DNA of 16,811 nt, taken from positions 1-16,811 of the forward strand of contig URZW01000027.1 of the NCBI GenBank assembly GCA_900552555.1, read 5' to 3'. The notes under the pieces were generated by a model, which saw only the letters and a list, made by a program, of their open reading frames with translations, did not search any database and was not told where the DNA came from. Position 1 is the stretch's first letter. Every line of letters starts with the position of its first letter. Shown in pieces: positions 1 to 7,342 of this stretch. The DNA is from an uncultured Clostridium sp. (GTDB taxonomy: Bacteria; Bacillota; Clostridia; TANB77; CAG-508). The translations under genes and the position numbers were made by a program.

Positions 1-160
1 CTGATTCTATTTGTGCTTTTTTAGCTTGTTTAACCTTCGAAAATATTCCATTTTCCCCACCTAATGTTGCTATTGCTATACCAGCAAGCAACAATAAAAC
101 AATTATCGTAACCACAAGAGCTACAAGTGTAATACCATTCTCCTTTTTCACTACATTCAT
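1..160 (-). CDS. Prepilin-like N-terminal domain protein (partial, cut by window edge)
   Basis: Only the first 53 codons are present; the rest lies left of the window. The start ATG at 158-160 follows an AAGGAG ribosome binding site with good spacing. The visible protein begins MNVVKKENG and continues ITLVALVVTIIVLLLLAG, followed by a polar stretch (GGENGIFSKVKQAKKAQIES). This is the type IV pilin / pseudopilin layout: a short charged leader ending in Gly, then one hydrophobic helix that is part anchor and part assembly surface. Cleavage by a prepilin peptidase after Gly9 is inferred. The glutamate normally found at position 5 of the mature pilin is replaced by Ala, as I recall being common in the many clostridial proteins with a GITLxALVVTI start. 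The role (surface fibre, secretion pseudopilin or other) cannot be told from this fragment. Confidence 0.75.
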   Translation of the reverse strand, partial: MNVVKKENGITLVALVVTIIVLLLLAGIAIATLGGENGIFSKVKQAKKAQIES

Positions 161-187
161 ACTTTTTCTCCTTCGTTTTCAAATTGT

Positions 188-206
188 ATGCAGGATGTTC
201 CTGCAT
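188..206. promoter_or_regulatory. Perfect 8-bp inverted repeat with 3-nt centre, start of the prepilin transcript
   Basis: ATGCAGGA (188-195) and TCCTGCAT (199-206) are exact inverted copies around TGT. The element lies just downstream of the proposed -10 box of the prepilin-like gene and about 28 bp before its start codon. It would be either an operator at +5 to +23 or a stable 5' UTR hairpin. It is GC-rich against a very AT-rich background. The binding factor is unknown. Confidence 0.5.
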
Positions 207-210
207 TTTT

Positions 211-239
211 ATATTATCACAGTTTTAGGTGCAGTTCAA
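211..239 (-). promoter_or_regulatory. Sigma-A-like promoter of the prepilin-like gene
   Basis: On the minus strand, TTGAAC (234-239) is followed after 17 bp by TAATAT (211-216). The pair sits about 50 bp upstream of the prepilin-like start codon, and the ATGCAGGA hairpin lies at the expected transcript start. Called from box matches only. Confidence 0.45.
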
Positions 240-275
240 CAGTTCTGGTTTATTTTATAATCAGAATACAGAAAT

Positions 276-318
276 GTAATATTAATGTAAAATTTATGAC
301 ATAATTTTGTAATATTAC
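276..318. repeat. AT-rich inverted repeat upstream of spoIVA
   Basis: GTAATATTA (276-284) is an exact inverted copy of TAATATTAC (310-318). Between them AAAATTTAT and ATAATTTT pair with one bulged base, so the whole 43-nt block can fold into one long AT hairpin. It lies between the divergent prepilin-like gene and spoIVA. In such AT-rich DNA some of this may be chance; no function is assigned. Confidence 0.35.
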
Positions 319-342
319 TTTTAAAATTTTTCCCAAAACTTG

Positions 343-373
343 TCATATCATTCAAACATTCAAAATATACATT
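343..373 (+). promoter_or_regulatory. Candidate sigma-E-type promoter of spoIVA
   Basis: TCATATC (343-349) resembles the sigma-E -35 consensus KMATATT, and TATACATT (366-373) resembles the -10 consensus CATACAMT. The distance from the ATA core of the -35 to the -10 is 18 bp, within the usual sigma-E range. spoIVA is known to be transcribed by mother-cell sigma-E in Bacillus subtilis, so this type is expected. No convincing sigma-A pair was seen in this gap. Confidence 0.4.
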
Positions 374-468
374 AATTAAAGTTATGTGGTACAAACATTT
401 AAATTAGCTAAAACATTAAAAAGTTATGCAACTTTTATAATATGTAAATTTTTAAGGGAGGTATATAG

Positions 469-1947
469 ATGGAAAGTTCAAATTTATATCAGGACATAGC
501 AAAAAGAACTGATGGTGACATTTATGTTGGAGTTGTAGGTCCTGTTCGTACTGGTAAATCTACGTTTATTAAGAATTTTATGGATTTACTTGTAATTCCA
601 AATATTGATAATGAATACAAAAAAGAAAGAGCAAAAGATGAATTGCCTCAAAGTGCAGGTGGCAGAACCATAATGACAACAGAACCTAAATTTGTTCCAA
701 ATGAGGCTATTGAAATTACTTTAGATGATAACTTAAAATTCAAAACTCGTTTAGTTGACTGTGTTGGCTATTTAGTTGATAATGCTATTGGATACCTTGA
801 AGATGATATGCCTAGAATGGTTAAAACACCTTGGTCTGATGAAGAAATTCCATTTGAAACAGCTGCCGAAATTGGTACTAAAAAAGTAATTGAAGAACAT
901 TCAACAATTGGTGTTTTAGTTACAACTGACGGAACTGTTACAGATATACCAAGAGAAGATTATATAAAAGCAGAAGAGCGTGTAGTCTCTGAATTAAAGG
1001 CTTTAAATAAACCATTCATAATCTTACTAAACTCTGAAACTCCATCTTCTGACTACACACAAGAATTAGCTCAAAAATTAACTGATAAATATAATACAAG
1101 TGTAATGCCAATAAATTGTGCAAACTTAAGTATAAACGACATAAACACAATGTTCTCTAAAATTTTATACGAATTTCCTGCACAAAAAATTGCAATTAAA
1201 CTACCTCGTTGGGTTGATGGATTAAACTTTAATCATCCTATAAAAACTGAGTTATTTAATGAAATTAAAGACGCATTTGCAGATGTAAATGTTTTAAAAG
1301 ATATTTCAAATTGCACACAAAAAATAAGTCAAACAGAGATAATTTCTAGAACAACAATTACAAATATTGAACTTGGCTCTGGTAATGTTAAAATTCAAAT
1401 TGATGTAAAAGAAGATTTATTTTACAAAGTTTTATCAGAAATCACTGGTGTCAATGTTGAAAACGAAGGCGACTTATTTGGAATTATTACAGACCTTTCT
1501 TCTGCTAAGAAAAAATATGATAAAATCGCATATGCACTAGAAGAAGTCAATGCAAAAGGCTATGGAATTGTTACACCATCAATTGATGATTTAGTTTTAG
1601 CAGAGCCTGAAATGGTTAAACAAGGCTCACGCTTTGGTGTTAAATTAAAAGCAACCGCTCCTAGCATTCATATGATAAAAACTAATGTTACTACTGAAGT
1701 TTCACCTATTGTAGGCTCAGAAAAACAATCTGAGGAATTGGTAAATTATCTACTTTCTGGTTTTGAAAATGACCCTAAACAAATTTGGGAATCAAATATT
1801 TTTGGAAAAAGTTTACATGAACTTGTTAATGAAGGCTTACAAACTAAGCTTTCTAAAATGCCAGAAGATGCTCAAATGAAACTTCAAGAAACTTTGGAAC
1901 GTATTGTTAATGAAGGTTCAGGAGGATTAATTTGTATTATACTATAG
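469..1947 (+). CDS. spoIVA: Stage IV sporulation protein A, spore coat morphogenetic ATPase
   Basis: SpoIVA binds and hydrolyses ATP and polymerises on the mother-cell face of the forespore, forming the platform on which the coat is built; it is also needed for cortex formation. The product is 492 residues, the length I recall for B. subtilis SpoIVA. The N-terminal P-loop is GPVRTGKST at residues 24-32, and a Walker B-like segment LVDCVGYLV lies near residues 99-107. A middle domain follows, and the C-terminus ends GSGGLICIIL, a strongly conserved family tail. The start ATG at 469 follows AAGGGAGGT (454-462) with good spacing. The gene stands alone: a divergent prepilin-like gene is upstream and a hairpin terminator directly follows the stop. 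A candidate sigma-E promoter lies about 100 bp upstream. No key residue looks damaged. Confidence 0.97.
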   Translation: MESSNLYQDIAKRTDGDIYVGVVGPVRTGKSTFIKNFMDLLVIPNIDNEYKKERAKDELPQSAGGRTIMTTEPKFVPNEAIEITLDDNLKFKTRLVDCVGYLVDNAIGYLEDDMPRMVKTPWSDEEIPFETAAEIGTKKVIEEHSTIGVLVTTDGTVTDIPREDYIKAEERVVSELKALNKPFIILLNSETPSSDYTQELAQKLTDKYNTSVMPINCANLSINDINTMFSKILYEFPAQKIAIKLPRWVDGLNFNHPIKTELFNEIKDAFADVNVLKDISNCTQKISQTEIISRTTITNIELGSGNVKIQIDVKEDLFYKVLSEITGVNVENEGDLFGIITDLSSAKKKYDKIAYALEEVNAKGYGIVTPSIDDLVLAEPEMVKQGSRFGVKLKATAPSIHMIKTNVTTEVSPIVGSEKQSEELVNYLLSGFENDPKQIWESNIFGKSLHELVNEGLQTKLSKMPEDAQMKLQETLERIVNEGSGGLICIIL

Positions 1948-1990
1948 AAATTAGGGATTAGGGGACGGGTCTTCAATCCCTAATTTTTTT
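1948..1990 (+). terminator. Intrinsic terminator of spoIVA with GGGACGGG loop
   Basis: AAATTAGGGATT (1948-1959) pairs perfectly with AATCCCTAATTT (1975-1986) and is followed by a T run to 1990. The 12-bp stem overlaps the end of the spoIVA stop codon region. The 15-nt loop contains GGGACGGGTCTT, which recurs almost unchanged in the loop of the hairpin at 3888-3916. The same stem may partly serve the convergent minus-strand operon, whose last gene stops at 2015, but the T run on that strand is poor. Confidence 0.85.
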
Positions 1991-2014
1991 GCATAAAACT
2001 TCGGGATTATTAGA

Positions 2015-2842
2015 CTACCACATCAAATCCCCTTTTTTTATTTTCCTTTTTTCTTTAATATTTATATAATTATATATTATTTCTGATATTTTCCCAACTA
2101 TTTGTCTATCTCCTTCTTTCTTTGGAGTATTATATACCGAAATCCCAATAAAATATATTTGTTCATTCAACTCAAAAATACCAACATCACTATTTAAATA
2201 ATCTAATCCTCCTGTTTTATGAGCAAACTTCACCCCTTTAATATATCTAGGTATCTGATTATTAACTTTTTGATTATATAAATAATATAAAGCCAAATTA
2301 CAAAGCTCACTTGTTAAAATTTTTTTATTTACAATCAAATCAAAACATCTATACATATCATTTAAAGAAGTATAATTATTTTTCCCATTTTTTATAGCAT
2401 CTTCGTCAAGCATATATCTTTCTAATTTTGTAACATTTAATCCTATTTCTTTACAATATATATTAATTTTATCGAATCCTATATATTTAATTAAAATATT
2501 TGTAGAAGAATTACATGATTTTGTAATCATCCACATTATTAAATCATAAATTTTATATTCTAATTTATCATTTTTTAAACATTCGTTATCACTTAATATA
2601 TCTTCATTTTGAATTTTTATAATAGTATCCAATTTCAAAGTATCATTAGCAATTTCATTTAGAATTGCCAACATAATTGGAATTTTTATTATACTAGCAG
2701 AAACAAAAGTATCTGTTTCATTATACTTAAGAATGACTTTTTCTTCTGTTACATTTTTCACTAGAATATTTATGTTTTCATTTTTTTCTTTAATATTATC
2801 TATAATAGTATCTTTCAAATTTTTAATTTTTTCTTCGTTCAT
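2015..2842 (-). CDS. Class A beta-lactamase-like serine hydrolase, cytoplasmic
   Basis: The 275-residue product has the motif order of penicillin-binding serine hydrolases: SxxK as SIIK at 50-53, an SxN motif as SCN at 109-111 (context TKSCNSSTN), and KTG at 209-211 (HKTGG). The region that carries Glu166 in true class A beta-lactamases (ExxLN) reads YMLDEDAIKNGKNNYTS here, so the usual deacylating glutamate is not evident. No signal peptide or lipobox is seen; the N-terminus is charged (MNEEKIKNLK). Both points argue against a classical secreted resistance enzyme and for a Beta-lactamase2-type hydrolase of unknown substrate. The start codon is 1 base beyond the rlmN stop codon with only a weak AGAAG ribosome binding site inside rlmN, suggesting translational coupling. 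It is the last gene of the operon. Confidence 0.8.
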   Translation of the reverse strand: MNEEKIKNLKDTIIDNIKEKNENINILVKNVTEEKVILKYNETDTFVSASIIKIPIMLAILNEIANDTLKLDTIIKIQNEDILSDNECLKNDKLEYKIYDLIMWMITKSCNSSTNILIKYIGFDKINIYCKEIGLNVTKLERYMLDEDAIKNGKNNYTSLNDMYRCFDLIVNKKILTSELCNLALYYLYNQKVNNQIPRYIKGVKFAHKTGGLDYLNSDVGIFELNEQIYFIGISVYNTPKKEGDRQIVGKISEIIYNYINIKEKRKIKKGDLMW

Positions 2843-2843
2843 T

Positions 2844-3875
2844 TTATTTATCTTCTTTCAAATTTTTTCTTCTCAACTGTCCACATGCAGCATCAATATC
2901 AGAACCAAGCTCTCTTCTAATAGTAGCAACAATTCCATGGTCATTCAAATAATCCCTAAACTTCATAATATTTTCATTAGACGACTTAGAATAAGCACCA
3001 TTTTCGATTTTATTAATTGGAATCAAATTGACGTGGCATAACATGCCATGCAACAATTTAACCAATTCTTTGGCATCTTCAAGATTATCGTTGTTGTCTT
3101 TTGCCAATGCATATTCAAAAGAAATTCTTCTATTAGTTTTTGCAATATAATCCTTGCATGCTTGCATCAATTCTTCAATTGGGAAAGCATTATTTACAGG
3201 CATCATACTACTTCTTTTTTCATTATTTGTTGCATGTAATGAAATAGATAAAGTACATTGAATATTTTCCTCTGCTAATCTATAAATACCTGGTACTAAC
3301 CCACTTGTAGAAACACTTATATGTCTTGCTCCAATATTTAGTCCTTTTGGATTATTTATAATTCTAATTGCATTTACAACATTTGTATAATTATTTAGTG
3401 GCTCACCGATTCCCATAAACACAACATTTGAAATTCTAACACCTGTATCTTGTTCAACAGCCAAAATTTGCTCAACAATTTCACCTGATGTCAAACTTCT
3501 TATAAAATTTATTCCTGTTGATGCACAGAATTTGCATCCCATTTTACATCCAATTTGTGAAGACACGCAAATACTATATCCATGATGATAACTCATTAAT
3601 ACTGTTTCTATTGCATTACCATCTAACACATCAAATAGATATTTGATTGTTCCATCTTTTGATTCTTGTTTTCTTAAAATTTTGTAATTGCAAATTGTAT
3701 AATTTTCCTTTAATTTTTCTCTTAAAGCTAAAGATAAATTTGTCATTTCATCAAATTCTTTTACTTTTTCTTGATATAACCATTTAAATATTTGCTCTGC
3801 TCTAAATGGTTTTTCTCCTATTTCTACTAGTTCTTTTTTTAAATCTTCTAAATCATAATCTTTTATATTTTTCAT
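2844..3875 (-). CDS. rlmN: Dual-specificity 23S rRNA / tRNA adenine-C2 methyltransferase
   Basis: RlmN is a radical-SAM enzyme that methylates C2 of A2503 in 23S rRNA and of A37 in some tRNAs, tuning translational fidelity and the peptide exit tunnel. The 343-residue length is normal. The iron-sulfur motif CxxxCxxC is C110-KMG-C114-KF-C117. The SAM motif GIGEPL is at 155-160. The conserved distal cysteine that forms the methyl-transfer intermediate is C331 in IDAACGQLRR, and ARHISVSTSG at 183-192 is typical of the family. The start has an AAGAGGA ribosome binding site. It sits 45 bp after hemW, with a GGGACGGG hairpin in that gap, and is followed within 1 bp by the beta-lactamase-like gene. 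Confidence 0.97.
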   Translation of the reverse strand: MKNIKDYDLEDLKKELVEIGEKPFRAEQIFKWLYQEKVKEFDEMTNLSLALREKLKENYTICNYKILRKQESKDGTIKYLFDVLDGNAIETVLMSYHHGYSICVSSQIGCKMGCKFCASTGINFIRSLTSGEIVEQILAVEQDTGVRISNVVFMGIGEPLNNYTNVVNAIRIINNPKGLNIGARHISVSTSGLVPGIYRLAEENIQCTLSISLHATNNEKRSSMMPVNNAFPIEELMQACKDYIAKTNRRISFEYALAKDNNDNLEDAKELVKLLHGMLCHVNLIPINKIENGAYSKSSNENIMKFRDYLNDHGIVATIRRELGSDIDAACGQLRRKNLKEDK

Positions 3876-3887
3876 TTTTTCCTCTTC

Positions 3888-3916
3888 TTGTCAAAAAAGC
3901 CCGTCCCTTTTGACAA
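3888..3916 (-). repeat. Hairpin with GGGACGGG loop between hemW and rlmN
   Basis: Read on the minus strand, TTGTCAAAA and TTTTGACAA form a perfect 9-bp stem around the 11-nt loop GGGACGGGCTT. It occupies almost the whole 45-bp gap between the hemW stop and the rlmN ribosome binding site. The loop matches that of the spoIVA terminator (GGGACGGGTCTT). No long T run follows, so it looks more like a small palindromic repeat, or a weak attenuator, than a full terminator. Confidence 0.65.
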
Positions 3917-3920
3917 CTCC

Positions 3921-5171
3921 CTATACAAATTCTTCCCAAACTAAATTGGCTAAATCTAGCCCTTTGCTAGTTAATCTAATATCATCTAAGTCTACTTCTA
4001 ATAAGTCTTCCTCTACTAATTTCTGTAATTCATTTCTAAATAAATAAATCGGATTTTCTCCAAACTTCTGCTCAAACTTAGAAACGCTAACACCATCAAG
4101 TTTTCTTAGTCCCAACATCATAAATTCTTTTTCCATATCTAGTTTGTTTTGAGTTTCTTCAATTGTTTTTATAATTGCAAATCCATTTTTGTTTTCAAAG
4201 TTAACCTCAAACTCATTTTTTACATTATCCACATTCAAATATTCTTTCAAATCAGAAGTATTTGCATACCTAACACCATTTACATATGAATGTGCCGAAA
4301 CTCCAAAGCCAACATACTGCTTTTGCTCCCAGCAATTCATATTATGTTTTGATTCGAAACCAGGCTTTGCAAAATTTGATATTTCATAATGTTTATATCC
4401 ATTCAACTCTAAAAAGTTTTTCATATAATGATATTGTCTTCTTTCTTCTTCATCATCTGGCAAACTTAATTCTCCTGAATCAATTCTTCGTTCTATTTTT
4501 GTCCCCTCTTCTACTATCAAAGAATATACAGATATATGCTTTGGTATTGGTTTCAAATTAACCACATTTTCCAAACTATTTTTTAAAATTTCAATATCTT
4601 GTCCTGGAAGTCCTAACATTAAATCAACATTTATATTTTCAAATCCCGCTTCTTCTGCCCATTTATATGTATCTAAAAATTGTTCGTAATTGTGAATTCT
4701 TCCAATTTCTTTTAAAATAGCATCATCAGTACTTTGAAGTCCTATACTTAACCTATTTATTCCACAATTTTTATACATCTGTAAATTATTTTTTGTTATA
4801 GTTCCTGGATTTACCTCAATTGTAATTTCAATTTCGTTCTTATTTTCATCATTTTTTTTCTCATTTTCTATTATTTTTTTAACACCATTAAATGCACCAT
4901 TATTTTTTTCAATTTCTATTCCTGTAACATCATAAATTTTATCCAAAATCTTTTTTATAAGTTCAGGCTTTATTGCTGATGGAGTTCCTCCTCCAATATA
5001 AATGGTACTTATAAAATTATTTCTTAATAAATCTTTATTTTCTTCAATTTCTTCTAATAATTTTTCAACATATCTCTCCTGCATATCAAAGCAATTTGAA
5101 TATGATATAAAATCACAATAATCGCATTTTTTAACACAAAAAGGTATATGCACATAAATTCCTAACTCCAT
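3921..5171 (-). CDS. hemW: Radical SAM heme chaperone HemW (HemN-like)
   Basis: HemW is a radical-SAM protein related to oxygen-independent coproporphyrinogen III oxidase; it is thought to bind and deliver heme rather than make it. Numbered from the ATG at 5171, the cluster motif is C12-VKK-C16-DY-C19 followed by Asp-Phe. True HemN has a fourth cysteine (CxxxCxxCxC) where Phe stands here, so HemW is the better call. GGGTPS is at 59-64. A C-terminal HemN-type domain includes YVGFGVSAHSYVNG. The protein is about 416 residues, longer than the roughly 370-390 I recall as usual, because of a Lys/Asn/Glu-rich insert near residues 83-111. An in-frame TTG at 5177 touches the AAAGGAAG ribosome binding site, so the ATG at 5171 is preferred. 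Second to last enzyme before rlmN in the operon. Confidence 0.9.
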   Translation of the reverse strand: MELGIYVHIPFCVKKCDYCDFISYSNCFDMQERYVEKLLEEIEENKDLLRNNFISTIYIGGGTPSAIKPELIKKILDKIYDVTGIEIEKNNGAFNGVKKIIENEKKNDENKNEIEITIEVNPGTITKNNLQMYKNCGINRLSIGLQSTDDAILKEIGRIHNYEQFLDTYKWAEEAGFENINVDLMLGLPGQDIEILKNSLENVVNLKPIPKHISVYSLIVEEGTKIERRIDSGELSLPDDEEERRQYHYMKNFLELNGYKHYEISNFAKPGFESKHNMNCWEQKQYVGFGVSAHSYVNGVRYANTSDLKEYLNVDNVKNEFEVNFENKNGFAIIKTIEETQNKLDMEKEFMMLGLRKLDGVSVSKFEQKFGENPIYLFRNELQKLVEEDLLEVDLDDIRLTSKGLDLANLVWEEFV

Positions 5172-5279
5172 CTTCAACTTCCTTTAAAATTCATTTTCAA
5201 TTGCATATTTATACAATTTATTACTATCTTATAATTTTTTGCATTGAATATATTTTATAATTCCTCATAATTTTTTATC

Positions 5280-6230
5280 TTATAATTCCTCTGCAATTTT
5301 AATAATTCTCTTCAATCTATAATTAACACCTGATTTTCCAATTGGTTCTTTCAATTTTTTACCAAGTTCCACCAAAGACATATCTGGATACTCTAATCTA
5401 AGTAAAGCAATCTCTTTCAAATTATCTTCCAAATTATTAAATTTGTTAGACTGTTGCAACCTTCTAATAGCATCAATTTGTTCAACAGATGCATTCAATG
5501 TTTTGTTCAAATTAGCTGTCTGGCAATTTACAATTCTATTAACCTTGCCACTCATTTCTTTTTGAACACGGATATCCTCAAATTTCAAAACACTACTACT
5601 TGCTCCAAATAGTGCAATAATCGCTGAAATCTCTTCTCCATCTTTCAAATAAATTGAATTCTTATTTTCTAATTTTTTGCATTTAATATTACATTGTTTT
5701 AATATTTCTTCCAAAAATTCCATATTATCTTTTGTTGATAAATTTATTTCCAAATGATATGTTCTACTAGGATTATTTATTGAACCCCCTCCTAAAAAAG
5801 CACCTCTTATAATCGCCCTTTTACAATTATCATTTTCAGTAATTATAAATTTATTATTTTTTATATCATTTTGACTTAAATTTTCACTTTGGCCATTTGA
5901 GACTTTTTTAGTATCAACAAAATCATCATCTGTTTTTATTTTTAATTGATTATCTACAACTTCAACATCTTCTAAAAGATTTTTAACTTTAAAGGTAATA
6001 ATAAATGATTTTCCATCAAATTCAATATTGTTGTCAATATCCAAATTTCTTAATAACTTAGAAAAACGATTTATATTATATTCACTCTCTGTTGCATATC
6101 TTACATTATTTTTTACAACTGAAGCATTTTTTGAAATCAAGTATCCAATTAACTCATATTTAATTTCATCCTTTTTATTTAGATTATTTATTTTACTAAG
6201 TTCTTCTTTTAAATCTGACGAAAAAGACAT
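5280..6230 (-). CDS. whiA: WhiA DNA-binding regulator
   Basis: WhiA is a conserved Gram-positive DNA-binding protein with a degenerate LAGLIDADG homing-endonuclease fold and a C-terminal helix-turn-helix. It regulates sporulation in Streptomyces and affects cell division and chromosome segregation in Bacillus. The 316-residue length is normal. Hallmarks are RGAFLGGGSIN (142-152), NRIVNCQTANLNKTLNAS (231-248), and the C-terminal HTH at about 275-310 (LVELGKKLKEPIGKSGVNYR). Residues about 84-126 are a divergent Asp/Asn-rich stretch. The start follows a perfect AGGAGGT. In many Firmicutes whiA sits behind rapZ and yvcK; here it lies between prmC (93 bp upstream) and hemW (108 bp downstream). A possible internal promoter lies at 6275-6304. 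Confidence 0.93.
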   Translation of the reverse strand: MSFSSDLKEELSKINNLNKKDEIKYELIGYLISKNASVVKNNVRYATESEYNINRFSKLLRNLDIDNNIEFDGKSFIITFKVKNLLEDVEVVDNQLKIKTDDDFVDTKKVSNGQSENLSQNDIKNNKFIITENDNCKRAIIRGAFLGGGSINNPSRTYHLEINLSTKDNMEFLEEILKQCNIKCKKLENKNSIYLKDGEEISAIIALFGASSSVLKFEDIRVQKEMSGKVNRIVNCQTANLNKTLNASVEQIDAIRRLQQSNKFNNLEDNLKEIALLRLEYPDMSLVELGKKLKEPIGKSGVNYRLKRIIKIAEEL

Positions 6231-6274
6231 CTTCTTACCTCCTATTTCAAAATTATAAATTCACCACTTTTTTT

Positions 6275-6304
6275 ATTATACATCATTATAACTTGAACCC
6301 TCAA
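6275..6304 (-). promoter_or_regulatory. Possible internal promoter before whiA
   Basis: On the minus strand TTGAGG (6299-6304) precedes a perfect TATAAT (6275-6280) by 18 bp. It lies in the 93-bp gap between prmC and whiA, about 45 bp before the whiA start, and could give whiA-hemW-rlmN a separate transcript. The -35 match is only partial. Confidence 0.4.
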
Positions 6305-6323
6305 AGCCTTATATATCAAAAAA

Positions 6324-7169
6324 TTATTTTAATCGTGTAACTACAATTCTATCATTATCAAACAAATCTTTTTTTGAATATGTACCTATAAATCTTTCAG
6401 TATTTTCAATAAGTTCAATAACATCAATTTTTTGGTCAAAGCCAATTTCCAAACATAAATATCCATTAAATTTCAAATATTGATAAGACTCATTTATAAT
6501 TTTTTTATAAAATTCCAATCCATCTTTTCCCCCGTCTAATGCTATATAAGGCTCATTTTTTACTTGCATATCTAATTCTTCAATAACATTAGTTTTTATA
6601 TATGGAGGATTAGATACAATTATATCAAACTTTTCCTCATTTAAATTTGTGAACATATCTGAACTTATAAATGTAATTTGATTTTCAACATTGTTACTAA
6701 TTGCATTTTTCTTTGCTATTTTTAAAGCCTCATTACTTATATCAATTGCTGTAATTTCTGTTTGTGGCAAATATTTTGCAAGAGATACAGCAATAGCTCC
6801 GCTTCCAGTACATAAATCTAATATATTCTTTGCATTAATTTTTTTTGCAATGCTTATAACTTCCTCTACTAATATTTCTGTATCTTGTCTAGGAATTAAA
6901 ACATTTTTATCTACAAAAAACATCAATTTCATAAATTCCTTTTGATGTGTTATATGTTCTATTGGAATCCCTTTTCTTAATTTTTTTATATTCTCAAAGT
7001 ATTGTATTTCTTTGTTTTTATCAAGTTGTTCCATATCATTTACAATTACATACTGTCTTGTTTGTTTTAACACATATTGCATCAATAATCTTGATTTTAA
7101 TTTTGGTTCTTCAATATTTCCATTTTTTAGTTCTATCATTCCCTTTTTAATTGCCTCTGATATTGTCAT
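6324..7169 (-). CDS. prmC: Release factor glutamine methyltransferase PrmC
   Basis: PrmC methylates the glutamine of the GGQ motif in release factors RF1 and RF2, needed for efficient peptide release. From the ATG at 7169 the product is 281 residues, a normal length. An N-terminal helical domain includes RQYVIVNDM. The SAM-binding motif LDLCTGSGAIAVSL is at 117-130, IPRQDTE begins at about residue 93, and the substrate glutamine-binding NPPY is at 187-190. An in-frame TTG at 7181 lies directly against the AAAGGA ribosome binding site and is too close to be used; the ATG has a somewhat long 13-nt spacing. prmC often follows prfA; prfA is not in this window. It is the first gene of the operon, preceded by a sigma-A promoter at 7248-7276. 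Confidence 0.93.
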   Translation of the reverse strand: MTISEAIKKGMIELKNGNIEEPKLKSRLLMQYVLKQTRQYVIVNDMEQLDKNKEIQYFENIKKLRKGIPIEHITHQKEFMKLMFFVDKNVLIPRQDTEILVEEVISIAKKINAKNILDLCTGSGAIAVSLAKYLPQTEITAIDISNEALKIAKKNAISNNVENQITFISSDMFTNLNEEKFDIIVSNPPYIKTNVIEELDMQVKNEPYIALDGGKDGLEFYKKIINESYQYLKFNGYLCLEIGFDQKIDVIELIENTERFIGTYSKKDLFDNDRIVVTRLK

Positions 7170-7247
7170 ATAAAAAATCAATTCCTTTCTTACTTTTTAT
7201 TGACCTATACAAATATAAATTTTTTCTAATCTCTTATTACCTATATT

Positions 7248-7276
7248 ATTTTAACATCTATTTAACTAAGTTTCAA
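7248..7276 (-). promoter_or_regulatory. Sigma-A promoter of the prmC-whiA-hemW-rlmN operon
   Basis: On the minus strand TTGAAA (7271-7276) and TAAAAT (7248-7253) are separated by exactly 17 bp, with an extended -10 (TGT before TAAAAT). It lies about 80 bp upstream of the prmC start and just past the terminator of the preceding gene. Confidence 0.65.
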
Positions 7277-7287
7277 TATATTTAAAA

Positions 7288-7313
7288 GAAAGTGAAATAA
7301 AAATTCCACTTTC
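7288..7313 (-). terminator. Intrinsic terminator of the 538-residue gene
   Basis: On the minus strand GAAAGTGGAA pairs with TTTCACTTTC (10 bp with one G-U pair) around a 6-nt loop, followed by TTTT. It begins about 30 bp after the stop codon of the gene at 7343-8959 and isolates it from the prmC operon. Confidence 0.7.
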
Positions 7314-7342
7314 CCACATAAAATTTGAATATATTATATATC

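Noticed and set aside
3888..3916. Full intrinsic terminator between hemW and rlmN
   Set aside because: The stem is good but no T run follows on the minus strand, and rlmN lies at once downstream with no promoter of its own seen.
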